From Gammaproteobacteria bacterium (GTDB lineage: Bacteria > Pseudomonadota > Gammaproteobacteria > Pseudomonadales > Azotimanducaceae): 64,000 bases of DNA. The translations under genes and the position numbers were made by a program. The notes under the pieces are model-generated. The model was not told where the DNA came from, ran no database searches, and saw only the letters and a program-made list of their open reading frames with translations. Every line of letters begins with the position of its first letter. The first letter of the stretch is position 1. Positions 27,925 to 37,870 of the stretch are shown piece after piece. The stretch is taken from positions 1-64,000 of the forward strand of contig JAPOYI010000147.1 of the NCBI GenBank assembly GCA_026706665.1, read 5' to 3'.

Positions 27925-29013
27925 ATGGGTCGCTACATCCTGCGCAGGCTGTTGCTCGTAGTGCCGACGCTGTTCGGCATCATCCTGATCAACTTCGTCA
28001 TCGTGCAGTTCGCGCCCGGCGGGCCCATCGACCAGATCGTCGCCGCCGTGACGGCGGGACCGATGTCGACGACCACGTCCATCAGCGGCGGAGGGGCCGA
28101 TTCCGGGGCAGGCGACGCAACCTTCGATATCGGCCAGACGCCTTCCACCTACGGCCTGGATCCGGCGCTGATCGCCGACCTCGAACGCCAGTTCGGCTTC
28201 GACAAACCGGCATACGAGCGATTCCTTGAGATGCTCTGGAACTACCTGCGGTTCGACTTCGGGGCAAGCTACTTCCAGGACCGTCCCGTGCTCGAACTCG
28301 TCCTGGAGCGGCTGCCCGTCTCGATCTCGCTCGGGCTGTGGTCGATGATCGCGATCTATTCCATATCGATTCCGCTCGGAGTCGCCAAGGCGGTGCGCGA
28401 CGGTTCCCGCTTTGACATCTGGACCAGCACGGTCATCTTCGTCGGCTACGCCATTCCGGGGTTCCTGTTCGCGATCCTGCTGCTCGTGCTCTTTGCCGGC
28501 GGCAACTACCTCGACCTGTTCCCGTTGCGGGGACTGGTCTCGGAGAACTGGCGCGACCTGCCGTGGCCTGAAAAGATCACGGACTACCTATGGCACCTGG
28601 TGCTGCCCGTCAGTGCCCTGACCATCGGCGGCTTCGCCACGCTGACCATGCTGACCAAGAACTCCTTCCTCGAGGAAGTGAGCAAGCAGTTCGTCATCAC
28701 GGCGCGGGCCAAGGGCCTGACGGAACGCCGCGTGCTGTACGGCCATGTCTTCCGCAACGCGATGCTCATCGTCATCGCCGGTTTCCCCGCCGCGTTCGTC
28801 GGCATCCTGTTTACGGGCTCCCTGCTGATCGAGGTGATCTTCTCGCTCGACGGACTGGGCCTCCTGAGCTACGAGGCCGTCGTCAAGCGCGACTATCCGA
28901 TCCTCTTCGGGACGCTCTACATGTTCACGCTCATCGGCCTCGTCATGCACCTGGTGGGCGATCTGACCTATGTACTGGTGGACCCCCGCATCGACTTCGA
29001 GGCGCGCGGATGA
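27925..29013 (+). CDS. ABC transporter permease, YejB-like
   Basis: A 362-residue inner-membrane permease of the oligopeptide class (DppB/OppB/YejB). It begins [24 protein letters not shown], has about six membrane helices and carries the ATPase-docking loop [28 protein letters not shown]. The length matches E. coli YejB, and the polar stretch between helices 1 and 2, longer than in DppB, is also YejB-like. Its stop overlaps the next permease (ATGA). No substrate-binding protein or ATPase lies in the neighbourhood. Confidence 0.85.
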   Translation: MGRYILRRLLLVVPTLFGIILINFVIVQFAPGGPIDQIVAAVTAGPMSTTTSISGGGADSGAGDATFDIGQTPSTYGLDPALIADLERQFGFDKPAYERFLEMLWNYLRFDFGASYFQDRPVLELVLERLPVSISLGLWSMIAIYSISIPLGVAKAVRDGSRFDIWTSTVIFVGYAIPGFLFAILLLVLFAGGNYLDLFPLRGLVSENWRDLPWPEKITDYLWHLVLPVSALTIGGFATLTMLTKNSFLEEVSKQFVITARAKGLTERRVLYGHVFRNAMLIVIAGFPAAFVGILFTGSLLIEVIFSLDGLGLLSYEAVVKRDYPILFGTLYMFTLIGLVMHLVGDLTYVLVDPRIDFEARG

Positions 29014-30053
29014 GCCCCATCAACCGACGCCGCTGGACGAACTTCAGGGCGAACCGCCGCGGCTGGTACGCTCTCTGGACGTTTGCCGCGTTATTCGTCA
29101 CGTCACTCTTTGCGGAATTCATCGCAAACGACAAGCCCGTCCTGCTCTGGATGAACGGCGAACTGTACGCGCCGGTCATCAGGCCGCCGACGGAACAGGA
29201 ACTGGGCGGCGAACTACCCATCGAGGCGGATTACACCGACCCCTACGTGACGGATCTCATCGAAGCCGCCGGAGGCTGGACGGTGGAGCCGATCATCCCT
29301 TACAGCTACGACACCATCGACCTCAACATCGAGAGTCCCGCTCCGGCCGCGCCGTCCCGGCGGCACTGGCTCGGGACGGACGACAGCGCCAAGGACGTGC
29401 TCGCGCGGCTCATCTACGGCTTCCGCCTGTCGGTGACCTTCGGCATCGTCCTCACCGCCCTGGCTTCCGCCATCGGCGTCTGCGTGGGCGCGGTGCAAGG
29501 TTACTTCGGCGGCCTCGTCGACCTGATCGGCCAGCGGCTCGTGGAGATATGGGCCGGGCTGCCGATACTGCTCGTGCTGATCATCCTGGCCAGCGTATTC
29601 GAGCCGAACGTCTTTTCGCTGCTCGTCATCCTCATCATGTTCAGCTGGATGGCCCTCGTCTCCGTCGTGCGCGCGGAATTCCTGCGCACCCGCAACTTCG
29701 ACTACGTGGTCGCCGCGCGCAGTCTCGGGGTATCCGACCTGACCATCATGCGGCGCCACGTGTTGCCGAACGCCATGGTCGCCGCGCTCACGTTCCTGCC
29801 CTTCATACTCTGCGGCGCCGTGACAACGCTCACCGCGCTGGACTTTCTCGGCTTCGGCCTGCCCGAGGGGTCGCCGTCCCTGGGCGAACTGCTTCAGCAG
29901 GGCAAGGCCAATCTGCATGCGCCCTGGCTCGGCCTCACAGGCTTTTTCACCCTCGCGTTGATGCTGTGCCTGCTGATCTTTATCGGCGAAGCGGTGCGGG
30001 ACGCGCTGGACCCGAGGCGCGCGGCGCAAGGACCGCCCGGGATCGCGCCCTGA
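29010..30053 (+). CDS. ABC transporter permease, YejE-like
   Basis: A 347-residue permease coupled to the YejB-like gene by a four-base overlap. It has an N-terminal helix ([20 protein letters not shown]), a long periplasmic region of about 90 residues containing [19 protein letters not shown], then five helices. The docking loop is [33 protein letters not shown]. Length and layout match YejE of microcin C/peptide importers. The ATPase (YejF) and binding protein (YejA) must be encoded elsewhere or be missing. A longer in-frame start inside the YejB gene is rejected. Confidence 0.85.
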   Translation: MSPINRRRWTNFRANRRGWYALWTFAALFVTSLFAEFIANDKPVLLWMNGELYAPVIRPPTEQELGGELPIEADYTDPYVTDLIEAAGGWTVEPIIPYSYDTIDLNIESPAPAAPSRRHWLGTDDSAKDVLARLIYGFRLSVTFGIVLTALASAIGVCVGAVQGYFGGLVDLIGQRLVEIWAGLPILLVLIILASVFEPNVFSLLVILIMFSWMALVSVVRAEFLRTRNFDYVVAARSLGVSDLTIMRRHVLPNAMVAALTFLPFILCGAVTTLTALDFLGFGLPEGSPSLGELLQQGKANLHAPWLGLTGFFTLALMLCLLIFIGEAVRDALDPRRAAQGPPGIAP

Positions 30054-30063
30054 CAGGACGGCG

Positions 30064-30954
30064 TCAGGGACTTGAGTGCGACGACGCGAGGCATCGCCGC
30101 AGTGTTTCGTCCAAACCGGTCAGTTCAAGGCCAAGGTCCCGGCAGGCGGGGGTCACGTCGACGTCGTCATCATGATCGAGCACACCGAGCATGGCTCTCG
30201 TCACCGGGGGATTGCGGGACAGGGCCTCGAACACCGCGGCCAGCACGCGGCCCGCGGCGATGGGTAGCGACACCAGCAGCGTACGGCGACCCAGTACGCG
30301 GCCCGCGCGGCGGGTGAGTTCCCGGCGCGTGATGCGTTCCGGACCGGCCAACTCGACGAGTTCGGGCGCGTCAGCCCGTTCAAGCAGTGCCGCAATGGCG
30401 TCGACAACGTCACCCGCGTAGACCGGCTGCTCGAAGCTGTCCGCCCTGAAGGTGAGGCTCAAAGCGCCGGACGCCCGTCTGCCCAGCGCCAGGGATGCGT
30501 AGTCGCCCTCCCCCAACACCATCGGCACGCGCAACACGCTCGCTACCGCGCCTCCCGACAACAACAGCGATTCTGCCGCCGCCTTGGAGGCGAGACACGC
30601 ATTCGGTGAATCCGGGGCCGCGCCGACAACGCTCAGACAGACGATGCGGCGAATGCCACCGACACGGCCGAGTGCGCGCGCCGTTCCTTCATGCGCGTCC
30701 GCGTATCTGTTCGCAGCCGTTTCCCGGATGATGCCGGCGAGGTGCACCGCCGCTTCGCAGCCGGCGGCGGCGTTCGCCAGGGCATCGCTATTCCCGTAGT
30801 CCACGATGCAGACTCTCGCGCCGCTGCCTTCGAGCATGGCGGCCGCACGTTCCGACCGAACCGCCGCGACGACCTCGCAATCCCCGCGCAGTCGGGAGAT
30901 CAGCCGACGGCCGAGATGCCCGTTGGCCCCGGTAATGAGCACGCGTTCGAACAT
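30064..30954 (-). CDS. NAD(P)-binding epimerase/NmrA-like protein
   Basis: A 296-residue atypical short-chain dehydrogenase. The dinucleotide motif TGANGHLGRRL follows MFERVLI. The middle contains AVHLAGIIRET and CLASKAAAESLLLSGG, where the usual catalytic Tyr-x3-Lys pair is not clear (the lysine of SKAAAE is kept, the tyrosine is not). This suggests an NmrA/complex-I-assembly-like role rather than a true epimerase. ATG 30954 is chosen because the glycine-rich motif should lie close to the N-terminus. It is convergent with the YejE-like gene. Confidence 0.78.
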   Translation of the reverse strand: MFERVLITGANGHLGRRLISRLRGDCEVVAAVRSERAAAMLEGSGARVCIVDYGNSDALANAAAGCEAAVHLAGIIRETAANRYADAHEGTARALGRVGGIRRIVCLSVVGAAPDSPNACLASKAAAESLLLSGGAVASVLRVPMVLGEGDYASLALGRRASGALSLTFRADSFEQPVYAGDVVDAIAALLERADAPELVELAGPERITRRELTRRAGRVLGRRTLLVSLPIAAGRVLAAVFEALSRNPPVTRAMLGVLDHDDDVDVTPACRDLGLELTGLDETLRRCLASSHSSP

Positions 30955-31142
30955 GTCCGCAACCATAGCAAGGTTTAGGGACACCCACGCTTGGGGACAG
31001 GCAAAGGGCTTTGGGACAGGCATAGTCTCAGATGGCCCCAGGGACTACCAAAGAGACCAAAGAAAGGTCAGATACCGCGTTCCGGGAACGCCATGGCAGG
31101 GTTTTGCCGGAAAAGGCGCCCGCTACGGGCACGGCCACCGTT

Positions 31143-32501
31143 CTATCGAAGCGCCTCCAGCACCATGCGCGCGTCGACTACGTTCCCGCCTCCGGGACCT
31201 TTCGGCTTGAACAGGACGGGGACCACCTCCATCCCCGATGTTCCTGGAACGTGATCGGCGTCCATGGGTCCCTGAGCCGGTGACGCCGACCACTTCGCTT
31301 CGCCGACAAGCAGCAGCCGCCCGTCCAGCGACCGGGCGACAACATCCAGTTCCGGTTCCCCGCCCCTCCAGTAGCGTTGCGCAGGCTCAAACGGCCCGTA
31401 CCCCTGTAGCGGTGTTTCCGCGCGATGCAACGTCGCCGAGGCCATGCGGCACAACTCCTCCCAAGCCTCCCCTTCGAGGGCCGAACGGTGTTTGCGCCAA
31501 TAGGACAGGCGCGTTTCCCGGGGTGCCTCGGCGAGCGCCGCACGATTCGGCGCGACGACGCGAAACCACAGCCGCAGGAATGGATCAGCGATGCGGTACA
31601 GGCTGCGCTTGCCGCTCTTCGGGTTGCTACCGAACGGGATTTCACGGCGCACCAGCCCCATTTCCGCCAGCGACGCGAGCGGCCCCGCCAGGCTCGACGC
31701 CGGCCGGCCAAGTCTTCCCGCTATCTCGCTGACGCGACTCGCGCCGTTGCCGATGACATCCAGTAGCGGACGCAATGCCATCGCGGGCGGCAATTCAGAT
31801 TGCAGCAGGCGATACGGCTCATCGTGCAGCGGCGCCGCCGGATCGAGCACAAGGGTGTCGACGGCGGCGGCAATGTCGACGCCGAAAGGCTCCGCCAGTT
31901 CCCAGTAGCGCGGCATCCCTCCCCAAACCGCATAGGCGCGAACCAGGTCCAACGGGGAAGCGTGCGGGAAGATATCGCCCAGATACCCGGCGCGCAGCGG
32001 ACGCACGGCGAACGCCTGGCTAGCACGACCGTACAGGGGCGCGCCACCATCCAGGATCGCACCGTGCATCACGCGGACGCTGGACCCGCTCGTCACGAAG
32101 GTCGGACGCCGCCCCGGGGCGTCAAGCCAGTCCTGCAAAACGCCGACGATGGCGGGATCGGCCGCGACCAGGTAAGGCAGTTCGTCGAGAACCAGCGGGC
32201 CCGGCCAGTTGGCAGCCGTCGCTGCGGCGGCGAGCCGGGACAGGAATGCGCGCCAGTCCGGGTAATCCACATGGTCGAACCCGGGAAACCGCCCCGCCAC
32301 GGCAGCCGCCAGGTAGCGTCTCTGCACCGCGGGGGCGGACTGATCGGCAACGGTATAAAGGCCGTTGTGGCGATGACACCACTCAAGCAGCAGCCGCGAC
32401 TTGCCGACGCGCCGGCGCCCCCAGATGACGGCGAAGGCCGCCGGGCCCCTCAGTGCGCTGTCGAGACGCCGCATTTCATCGTGTCTGTCGAGGAATTCCA
32501 T
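31143..32501 (-). CDS. P-loop ATPase with DUF234-like C-terminal domain
   Basis: A 452-residue protein of the archaeal-type ATPase family. Walker A is GRRRVGKS at residues 28-35 and Walker B LVLDELPYL has D106/E107. A winged-helix region (RVSEIAGRLGRPASSLAGPLASLAEMGLV) follows the ATPase, and the C-terminal part has ELDVVARSLDGRLLLVGEAKW, a PD-(D/E)XK-nuclease-like pattern typical of DUF234. These proteins are widespread, often mobile, and of unclear role; nuclease or defence functions have been proposed. It is divergent from the CDP-alcohol phosphatidyltransferase across 68 AT-rich bases. Confidence 0.8.
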   Translation of the reverse strand: MEFLDRHDEMRRLDSALRGPAAFAVIWGRRRVGKSRLLLEWCHRHNGLYTVADQSAPAVQRRYLAAAVAGRFPGFDHVDYPDWRAFLSRLAAAATAANWPGPLVLDELPYLVAADPAIVGVLQDWLDAPGRRPTFVTSGSSVRVMHGAILDGGAPLYGRASQAFAVRPLRAGYLGDIFPHASPLDLVRAYAVWGGMPRYWELAEPFGVDIAAAVDTLVLDPAAPLHDEPYRLLQSELPPAMALRPLLDVIGNGASRVSEIAGRLGRPASSLAGPLASLAEMGLVRREIPFGSNPKSGKRSLYRIADPFLRLWFRVVAPNRAALAEAPRETRLSYWRKHRSALEGEAWEELCRMASATLHRAETPLQGYGPFEPAQRYWRGGEPELDVVARSLDGRLLLVGEAKWSASPAQGPMDADHVPGTSGMEVVPVLFKPKGPGGGNVVDARMVLEALR

Positions 32502-32569
32502 TCAGACGGATTATCCCTTCAATTATTATTTTTTCAAACATAATTCTAGCGCGCATAAACTGTCGCACG

Positions 32570-33109
32570 ATGGCTTCGAGAAATCACATCTACACTCCGG
32601 CGAACGGTCTCAGCGCCGCGCGGCTTCTGTCCGCACTACCCTGCTTCCACGCCGTAGCAACTTCCAATTGGGGCATCGCGGCGGCGGCGTTCGTGTTCGC
32701 GATCGTGACGGACATGATCGACGGACCCCTGGCGCGGCGGCGTGGTGAAGCGTCACGGACAGGCGGCCTTATCGATCACTCCGCCGACGCGCTCTTCTGT
32801 ATCGCGGTGCTGTCCGCGCTCGCCATGGCCGGCCTGTATCCGGTCGTGCTGCCGTTCATGATCGCGGCGGCATTCGTGCAGTACGTTGCCGACAGCCGCG
32901 TGTTCGCCGGGAAGGAACTCAGCGCCAGCCGCATCGGCCGCTACAACGGCATCGCCTACTTCGTGCTGGCCGGGGCGCCGATGATGCGGAATCTCATGGG
33001 TTGGACCTGGCCATCGGGTGCTTTGCTGCACGGCATCGGATGGGCACTCGTCGTGACCACAGCCATCTCGATGATCGACCGGCTGCGTGCGCGCATGGCC
33101 CGAAGTTGA
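32570..33109 (+). CDS. CDP-alcohol phosphatidyltransferase
   Basis: A 179-residue integral membrane enzyme with a perfect CDP-alcohol signature: D48, D51-G52, A55-R56, G65, D69 and D73 in TDMIDGPLARRRGEASRTGG followed by LIDHSAD. The family joins a CDP-activated lipid or alcohol to an acceptor alcohol in phospholipid synthesis. It is similar in size to PgsA, but the substrate is unassigned. The first 39 in-frame codons upstream are discarded because the family begins just before NGLSAARL. It is the last gene before the phosphorothioation-like island. Confidence 0.82.
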   Translation: MASRNHIYTPANGLSAARLLSALPCFHAVATSNWGIAAAAFVFAIVTDMIDGPLARRRGEASRTGGLIDHSADALFCIAVLSALAMAGLYPVVLPFMIAAAFVQYVADSRVFAGKELSASRIGRYNGIAYFVLAGAPMMRNLMGWTWPSGALLHGIGWALVVTTAISMIDRLRARMARS

Positions 33110-33509
33110 CGGCTCCGAATCGGAGACTTGCGTGGAACATGCTTCTCGACCCGCCGCTGCACATGCTCGGGCGACCTCAGCGCGAGGAACACGACCTGCT
33201 CCAACGTTGCCGGCGCGAAGTCAGCGACGACTCCCTCGATTTTGCCTAAGCCCGTCGTCTAGACTTAGACTATGGTCCATCGCCACAGACGGACCGAATG
33301 TCCCAGTGCCCGCCGAATCTTCGGTCATCGCCACTGATCAAGCGTTGGACTACCCCTTGGGCTTAGGGTCCAGCGTGACCCCGGCACCGACAGTCCGGGA
33401 CGTACCCCCGCTCGTCGCCGTGACGGCCCGAGGCGAGCAGCGCGGGCGGCGCAGTCGCAGCGGGCAAGACACGCACCGTTTCCGCTACAGAGCGAAGCGG
33501 CACGCCTCA
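33110..33509. other. 400-base region before the phosphorothioation-like operon
   Basis: No gene is convincing here. The stretch contains a perfect short inverted repeat GTCTAGACTTAGAC (33257-33270) that could be an operator or mark the left edge of the island. It has no good promoter match and no strong ribosome binding site directly before 33510. A minus-strand frame at about 33110-33249 reads APATLEQVVFLALRSPEHVQRR, which looks protein-like and could be a gene remnant. Confidence 0.4.
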
Positions 33510-34727
33510 ATGCCGCATGTCGTCAAGTTCTCCGGGGGACGATCCAGCGCCATGCTGCTCTTCGTGCTGTTGGAGAACGACCTGCTGGATCGGGACCGGG
33601 GCGATGTCATCGTGTTCAACAATACATCGGCGGAGCACCCGGCAACCTACCGCTTCGTTCGGGATTGCATGGTCGCGGCCCGACGGTACGGCATACCTTT
33701 CTACCAGATCGAGTTCCAGACCTACGAGGACGCGCGACGAGGAGAGTGGACTCGGCTTCCCACCTATCGTCTCGTCAACGCCATGCCGAAGTCCGACGCT
33801 AACCCGGACGGATTCCATTACCACGGCGAGGTGTTCGAGGAACTGCTCTCCTGGACGGGCTACGTACCCAACCAGTTCAATCGCATCTGCACACGCCACC
33901 TGAAGCTCGATGTCACGCGCGCTTTCCTCAAGGACTGGCTGGCAGCCAAGCCAGGCACTCCCAGGCTCGGCCACTACGGCGAGAAGCCGCGAATGGACGA
34001 CGATGCCGCCTACAGGCGGCACGTCGGTAGCCAGGGAGGCGTTCCCAGGGACATCTTCCTCCGCAAGCGCGAGTACGTCTGGCAGCGGCCTCACGTCCGG
34101 CCCGAACAGCGCTACGCCGATTTCTGGCCAGGGTGGCAGCCCTTCGACAACCCCACCCTGGAGGGGAGGACCCTTGGCGACCGGGCCGTTTTCGGCAAGC
34201 GCGGCGTCGAGTACGTGGCCTTCATCGGCCTGCGCGATGACGAAGCTCATCGAGTCCAACGCGTCCGCGATCGCAACGACACCACCAGGGGCTACGAGGG
34301 AGAACACGTCTACATGCCGCTTGCCGACATGTCCATCACCCGAGACAACGTCAACGACTTCTGGGTCCGACAGACGTGGGATCTTTCCCTGCCGCACGAC
34401 GCCAGCCTGTCCAACTGCGTCTACTGTTTCCTCAAGGGCGCGGTCAACCTGAGGGATGTCCACGCCCGCATGACGAAGGAAGCCGAACTCGGCATCGTCG
34501 ACGACGAGTTCGGCCCGCTCGCCGAGACACCCAGCGACCTGGCGTGGTGGCACCGGCTCGAGAAGACCTACGGCCGGGATCTGCTGGCCGAGGGACGTTC
34601 CACTCGTGCCGACATCAAGCACATCGGTTTCTTCGGCAACAACCGATTCTCGTACAGCGAGGTAGGCAACGGCGCCGATCTCGGCGGATTCGCCGAATCG
34701 ATCCTGCCGTGCGACTGCACCGAATGA
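33510..34727 (+). CDS. DndC-like PP-loop (PAPS reductase-family) sulfur-transfer enzyme
   Basis: A 405-residue adenine nucleotide alpha-hydrolase. The PP-loop is FSGGRSSAM at residues 7-15. Candidate Fe-S ligands are C127 (NRICTRHLK), C303 and C306 ([10 protein letters not shown]) and C401 or C403 near the end, which resembles the four-cysteine cluster of DndC. In DNA phosphorothioation DndC activates the DNA backbone for sulfur insertion. ATG 33510 is chosen because homologous folds begin right before the PP-loop. The stop overlaps the cysteine desulfurase start (ATGA), which supports a sulfur-transfer role. A phage-type PAPS reductase-like enzyme with another substrate is the alternative. 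Confidence 0.72.
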   Translation: MPHVVKFSGGRSSAMLLFVLLENDLLDRDRGDVIVFNNTSAEHPATYRFVRDCMVAARRYGIPFYQIEFQTYEDARRGEWTRLPTYRLVNAMPKSDANPDGFHYHGEVFEELLSWTGYVPNQFNRICTRHLKLDVTRAFLKDWLAAKPGTPRLGHYGEKPRMDDDAAYRRHVGSQGGVPRDIFLRKREYVWQRPHVRPEQRYADFWPGWQPFDNPTLEGRTLGDRAVFGKRGVEYVAFIGLRDDEAHRVQRVRDRNDTTRGYEGEHVYMPLADMSITRDNVNDFWVRQTWDLSLPHDASLSNCVYCFLKGAVNLRDVHARMTKEAELGIVDDEFGPLAETPSDLAWWHRLEKTYGRDLLAEGRSTRADIKHIGFFGNNRFSYSEVGNGADLGGFAESILPCDCTE

Positions 34728-35885
34728 CTGCGGTACCCGCCTATCTCGACAATCAGGCCACGACCCCGCTGGACCCGGCGGTTCGGAACGCGATGTGGCC
34801 GTACCTGACCGAGCACTTCGGCAATCCGCATTCGAGCGACCATCGTTTCGGCTGGGACGCCTCCCGCGCGATCGCGAAAGCCCGCGCGCAGGTCGCGGAA
34901 TTCATCAACGCCGACGACGACGAGATCATCTTCACTTCGGGAGCGACCGAGTCGTGCAACCTCGCCTTGCGGGGCGTTGCCGGCCGCGCGCGCGACCCCG
35001 AGAGAAACCGCATCGTTACGCTTGCGACGGAGCATCCCGCGGTTCTGGAGACGGTCCGAGACCTCGAGGCCTTGGGCCACGAAGTCGACGTTCTGCCGGT
35101 CGACCACGACGGACTCCTCTCCCTCTCCACCCTCGAGGGTGTTCTCGACGACCGCACGCTCATCGTGTCGGTGATGGCGGTCAACAACGAGATCGGCGTT
35201 GTGCAACCACTCGCAGAGATTGCCTCCCGCTGCCGTGCCGTAGGCGCGCTGCTGCACACGGACGCTACCCAGGCGGCCGGACGCCTGGCCATCGACGTCG
35301 ATGCCTGGGACGTCGACCTGCTCAGCCTCTCGGGTCACAAGGTCTACGGTCCGAAGGGCGTCGGCGCCCTCTACGTGCGTTCCGGCGTGAACCTGAAGCC
35401 CATGATCGGGGGGGGGGCAGGAAAGAGGCCTGCGCGGCGGCACCCTGCCTACTGCCCAAATCGTGGGATTCGGAACCGCGTGCGAGCGGGCGGACGAGGA
35501 CCAGCACGATGACGGCTGCCGAATGGCGGCGCTCTGCCGGCGCCTCTACCACGGCCTCCTAGAAGCCCACCCGCAACTCCGCCTGTTCGGCCACCCCACG
35601 CGGCGGGTTGCCGGCAATCTCAACATCGGATTCCCCGGCGTACCCGCCGATGAACTCATCCGCAATACGGCGGCGGACATTGCCATCTCGACCGGCTCGG
35701 CGTGCTCATCCACATCGTCGGAACCCTCGCATGTTCTGCTCGCCCTCGGCCTCGATCCCGACACCGCGGCCACTTCCGTTCGCATCAGTCTGGGGCGCTT
35801 CACCACGGAAGCGGACATCGACCGGGCCATCGAGACCCTCTGCGGCATCCGATCTGGACGCCTGGCCGCCTCCGAGCGAGATTGA
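34724..35885 (+). pseudogene. DndA/IscS-like cysteine desulfurase, frameshifted at a G10 tract
   Basis: A class V aminotransferase-fold cysteine desulfurase that would supply sulfur to the DndC-like enzyme. The first frame has H104 ([10 protein letters not shown]) and the PLP lysine K206 ([12 protein letters not shown]). At 35408-35417 there are ten consecutive Gs. With nine the protein would continue as [15 protein letters not shown], matching the family, into the frame that holds the catalytic cysteine in STGSACSSTSSEPSHVL and ends at 35885, giving 386 residues. As sequenced, translation shifts and stops at 35512 before the cysteine. This may be a sequencing error, a slippage-prone phase-variable site, or real inactivation; a housekeeping IscS could substitute. 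Confidence 0.85.
35408..35417 (+). repeat. ten-G homopolymer inside the cysteine desulfurase gene
   Basis: A run of ten Gs spanning the codons for Gly-Gly-Gly in the PMIGGGQERG region. Nine would keep the frame. Such tracts are classic slipped-strand mispairing sites and also typical places for read errors. Confidence 0.9.
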
Positions 35886-35890
35886 CGCCG

Positions 35891-37870
35891 ATGGCCCAGC
35901 GCAAGCCCGACCTGCTCTTCGGACCCGGCGCAAGCTCCGGTTTCACCCCGACCGGTATCGCCGCATTCGACAATCTTCGCCCTGCCGCTGTCGTGCGCGA
36001 ACTCGTCCAGAACGCCCTCGACGCCGCAAGGGCCGCCAGAGTCCGCACTGCGCGGGTGCATTTCGAGCTCGCGCGGGTTCGCCGGGACGCAATCCCGGGC
36101 ATGCAGCGCTACGAACAGACCTTCACGAAGGCAATCGAGACCCAACGGGCAATGTCGAACGGCTCACTCGCCAGACAGGCCGAACTCGTAGTCAAACGCA
36201 TCCGGGATGCCCTCGATCAGGATGAGGTCGATGTTCTGACTGTTTTCGACAATGGCATCGGCCTCGACGAATCGCGCATGAACGCCCTGTTGAGCGACGG
36301 AGTCAGCTTGAAGGAGGGAGGCGCGACCGGCACCTACGGCAACGGCCACGCCACCGCCATTCCAGCGTCCGACCTCCGCTACGTACTCTATGCGGGGGTG
36401 ACCGCGGAGGGCCGGAGAATCGGCTCGGGCCACGCCGTGCTGGCATCCCACCACGCCACCGGCGAAAAACACCCGCGCGGTGGCGACGGATTCTTCATCC
36501 GCGATTTCCGCGCGGGCCGAAAAGGGGAGCTATTCGACTACTCAAGGGGACCGGGACTCTCCGGCGTCATCTCGAAGACACTCGCTCGGATCAAGAGGCA
36601 GACTGGGCACGGCACCGCGGTGATCATCCCCGCGTTCAACAACTTCCTGGAAGATCAGTCGCTTTGGAACATGGCGGCCCATGCCGCTTCGGCCAACTTC
36701 TTCGTCGCGATCGAAGAACGCAGACTCGAGGTCACGGTCACCGACCATCGCCCGGGCGCCAAGGCCGCTACTCGCACACTCAACCGTCCAACGCTGTCCG
36801 AAGTGCTGGCGGAACACTCCGAAAACAAGCGCGCCGCGGCCTTTCTCAGCGGCCAGCGGGCCTTCGAGGCCCACAAGGCATATCGGAGCGGAGCAAGGCA
36901 CTCGATCGACACGGGCGCGGGTCGCATCGGCGTCCGTCTGATCGAAAGCGCGAGCGGCACAACCCGCGTCGACTTGTGCCGCAACGGCATGTGGATCACC
37001 GACAGACTTCCGGGTTTCTATCAGCGCTTCACCGACCGCGTCCCTTTCCATGCCATTCTCACGCTCAACGCGCGCGATGGACGCCGACTTCACGACTACA
37101 TCAGGGAGGCCGAGGGGCCGCTTCACGACTCGATCTCCTTGAAGCGTCTCGCTGCCGATGACCAGAAGGCGTGCAGGGAGGCCCTCCGCAAGATCCGAGA
37201 CTGGCTGCTGCGAAACACGGCCGCGGTCAAGTCGGATACGTATGTTCCAGACGACTTCCTCACCCTCGATTTCGGTGACGATCCCGGAACGGGAAGCGGC
37301 AAACCTGTCGCTGGCTACTGGGGCGTTCCAGTACCGATCACCCGCAATCCAGTGCGGGAACTCCCCCTCTTTCCCGTCAAATCCAGGCCCGATCACCCAG
37401 GACCTCCCCCGGATCCCGCCAAACTGTTCAATCCGCCCCGACATCGCCAGCGACCGACGCTGCCCGCGCGTTTCGAGGTCGCCTCGCGTCCCGCCGGCAA
37501 GAACCGCCAACGCATCCTCGTCGAGTCGACGCGCGACTTCGAGGACGCCGAACTTCGCCTGGTCATGGACGAGGCGCTCGACGCCACCTGTGAGCGACAC
37601 GGCCAGGACGCATATAGCCCGGCCGCGCTCAGCGACGTTCGCATCGACGGCAGGAAGGCTGCCGAAGGCGCTCTCCGACGAATCAGCGGATCGGTCAGAG
37701 GCGTGCGCCTGGGCGACCTGAAGCCAGGAACTTCGGTGCGGATCGATGCCACGTATCGATTCACCGGCGATTTCCGGGATCTGCCGGACCCTTCCCTTCG
37801 GGTCGAAGTATGCAAGGCGAACAGCGATGGCGACTTCACCGCCGCGATGACCACCGGGGATGCGAAATGA
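35891..37870 (+). CDS. GHKL-superfamily ATPase of the island
   Basis: A 659-residue protein with an N-terminal GHKL (Hsp90/MutL/histidine kinase-type) ATP-binding domain. The N-box is RELVQNALDA with E37 and N41, the G1 box is DNGIGL at 120-125, and the G2 box is GTYGNGHA at 147-154. The C-terminal half has no family I know; it contains a Pro-rich linker (RPDHPGPPPDPAKLF) and a beta-rich tail. GHKL ATPases act as ATP-gated clamps, and MutL- and Morc-like members are known in bacterial defence and DNA repair. It follows the cysteine desulfurase by five bases and overlaps the next gene (ATGA). Its partnership with phosphorothioation genes is not something I recognise. Confidence 0.75.
   Translation: MAQRKPDLLFGPGASSGFTPTGIAAFDNLRPAAVVRELVQNALDAARAARVRTARVHFELARVRRDAIPGMQRYEQTFTKAIETQRAMSNGSLARQAELVVKRIRDALDQDEVDVLTVFDNGIGLDESRMNALLSDGVSLKEGGATGTYGNGHATAIPASDLRYVLYAGVTAEGRRIGSGHAVLASHHATGEKHPRGGDGFFIRDFRAGRKGELFDYSRGPGLSGVISKTLARIKRQTGHGTAVIIPAFNNFLEDQSLWNMAAHAASANFFVAIEERRLEVTVTDHRPGAKAATRTLNRPTLSEVLAEHSENKRAAAFLSGQRAFEAHKAYRSGARHSIDTGAGRIGVRLIESASGTTRVDLCRNGMWITDRLPGFYQRFTDRVPFHAILTLNARDGRRLHDYIREAEGPLHDSISLKRLAADDQKACREALRKIRDWLLRNTAAVKSDTYVPDDFLTLDFGDDPGTGSGKPVAGYWGVPVPITRNPVRELPLFPVKSRPDHPGPPPDPAKLFNPPRHRQRPTLPARFEVASRPAGKNRQRILVESTRDFEDAELRLVMDEALDATCERHGQDAYSPAALSDVRIDGRKAAEGALRRISGSVRGVRLGDLKPGTSVRIDATYRFTGDFRDLPDPSLRVEVCKANSDGDFTAAMTTGDAK

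Noticed and set aside
33001-33249. 82-residue frame running out of the phosphatidyltransferase gene
   Set aside because: Most of it overlaps the real gene in another frame; the remaining tail is too short and lacks a start signal.
33110-33249. Minus-strand stretch APATLEQVVFLALRSPEHVQRR
   Set aside because: It looks protein-like but has no clear start or recognised family; mentioned only as a possible remnant.
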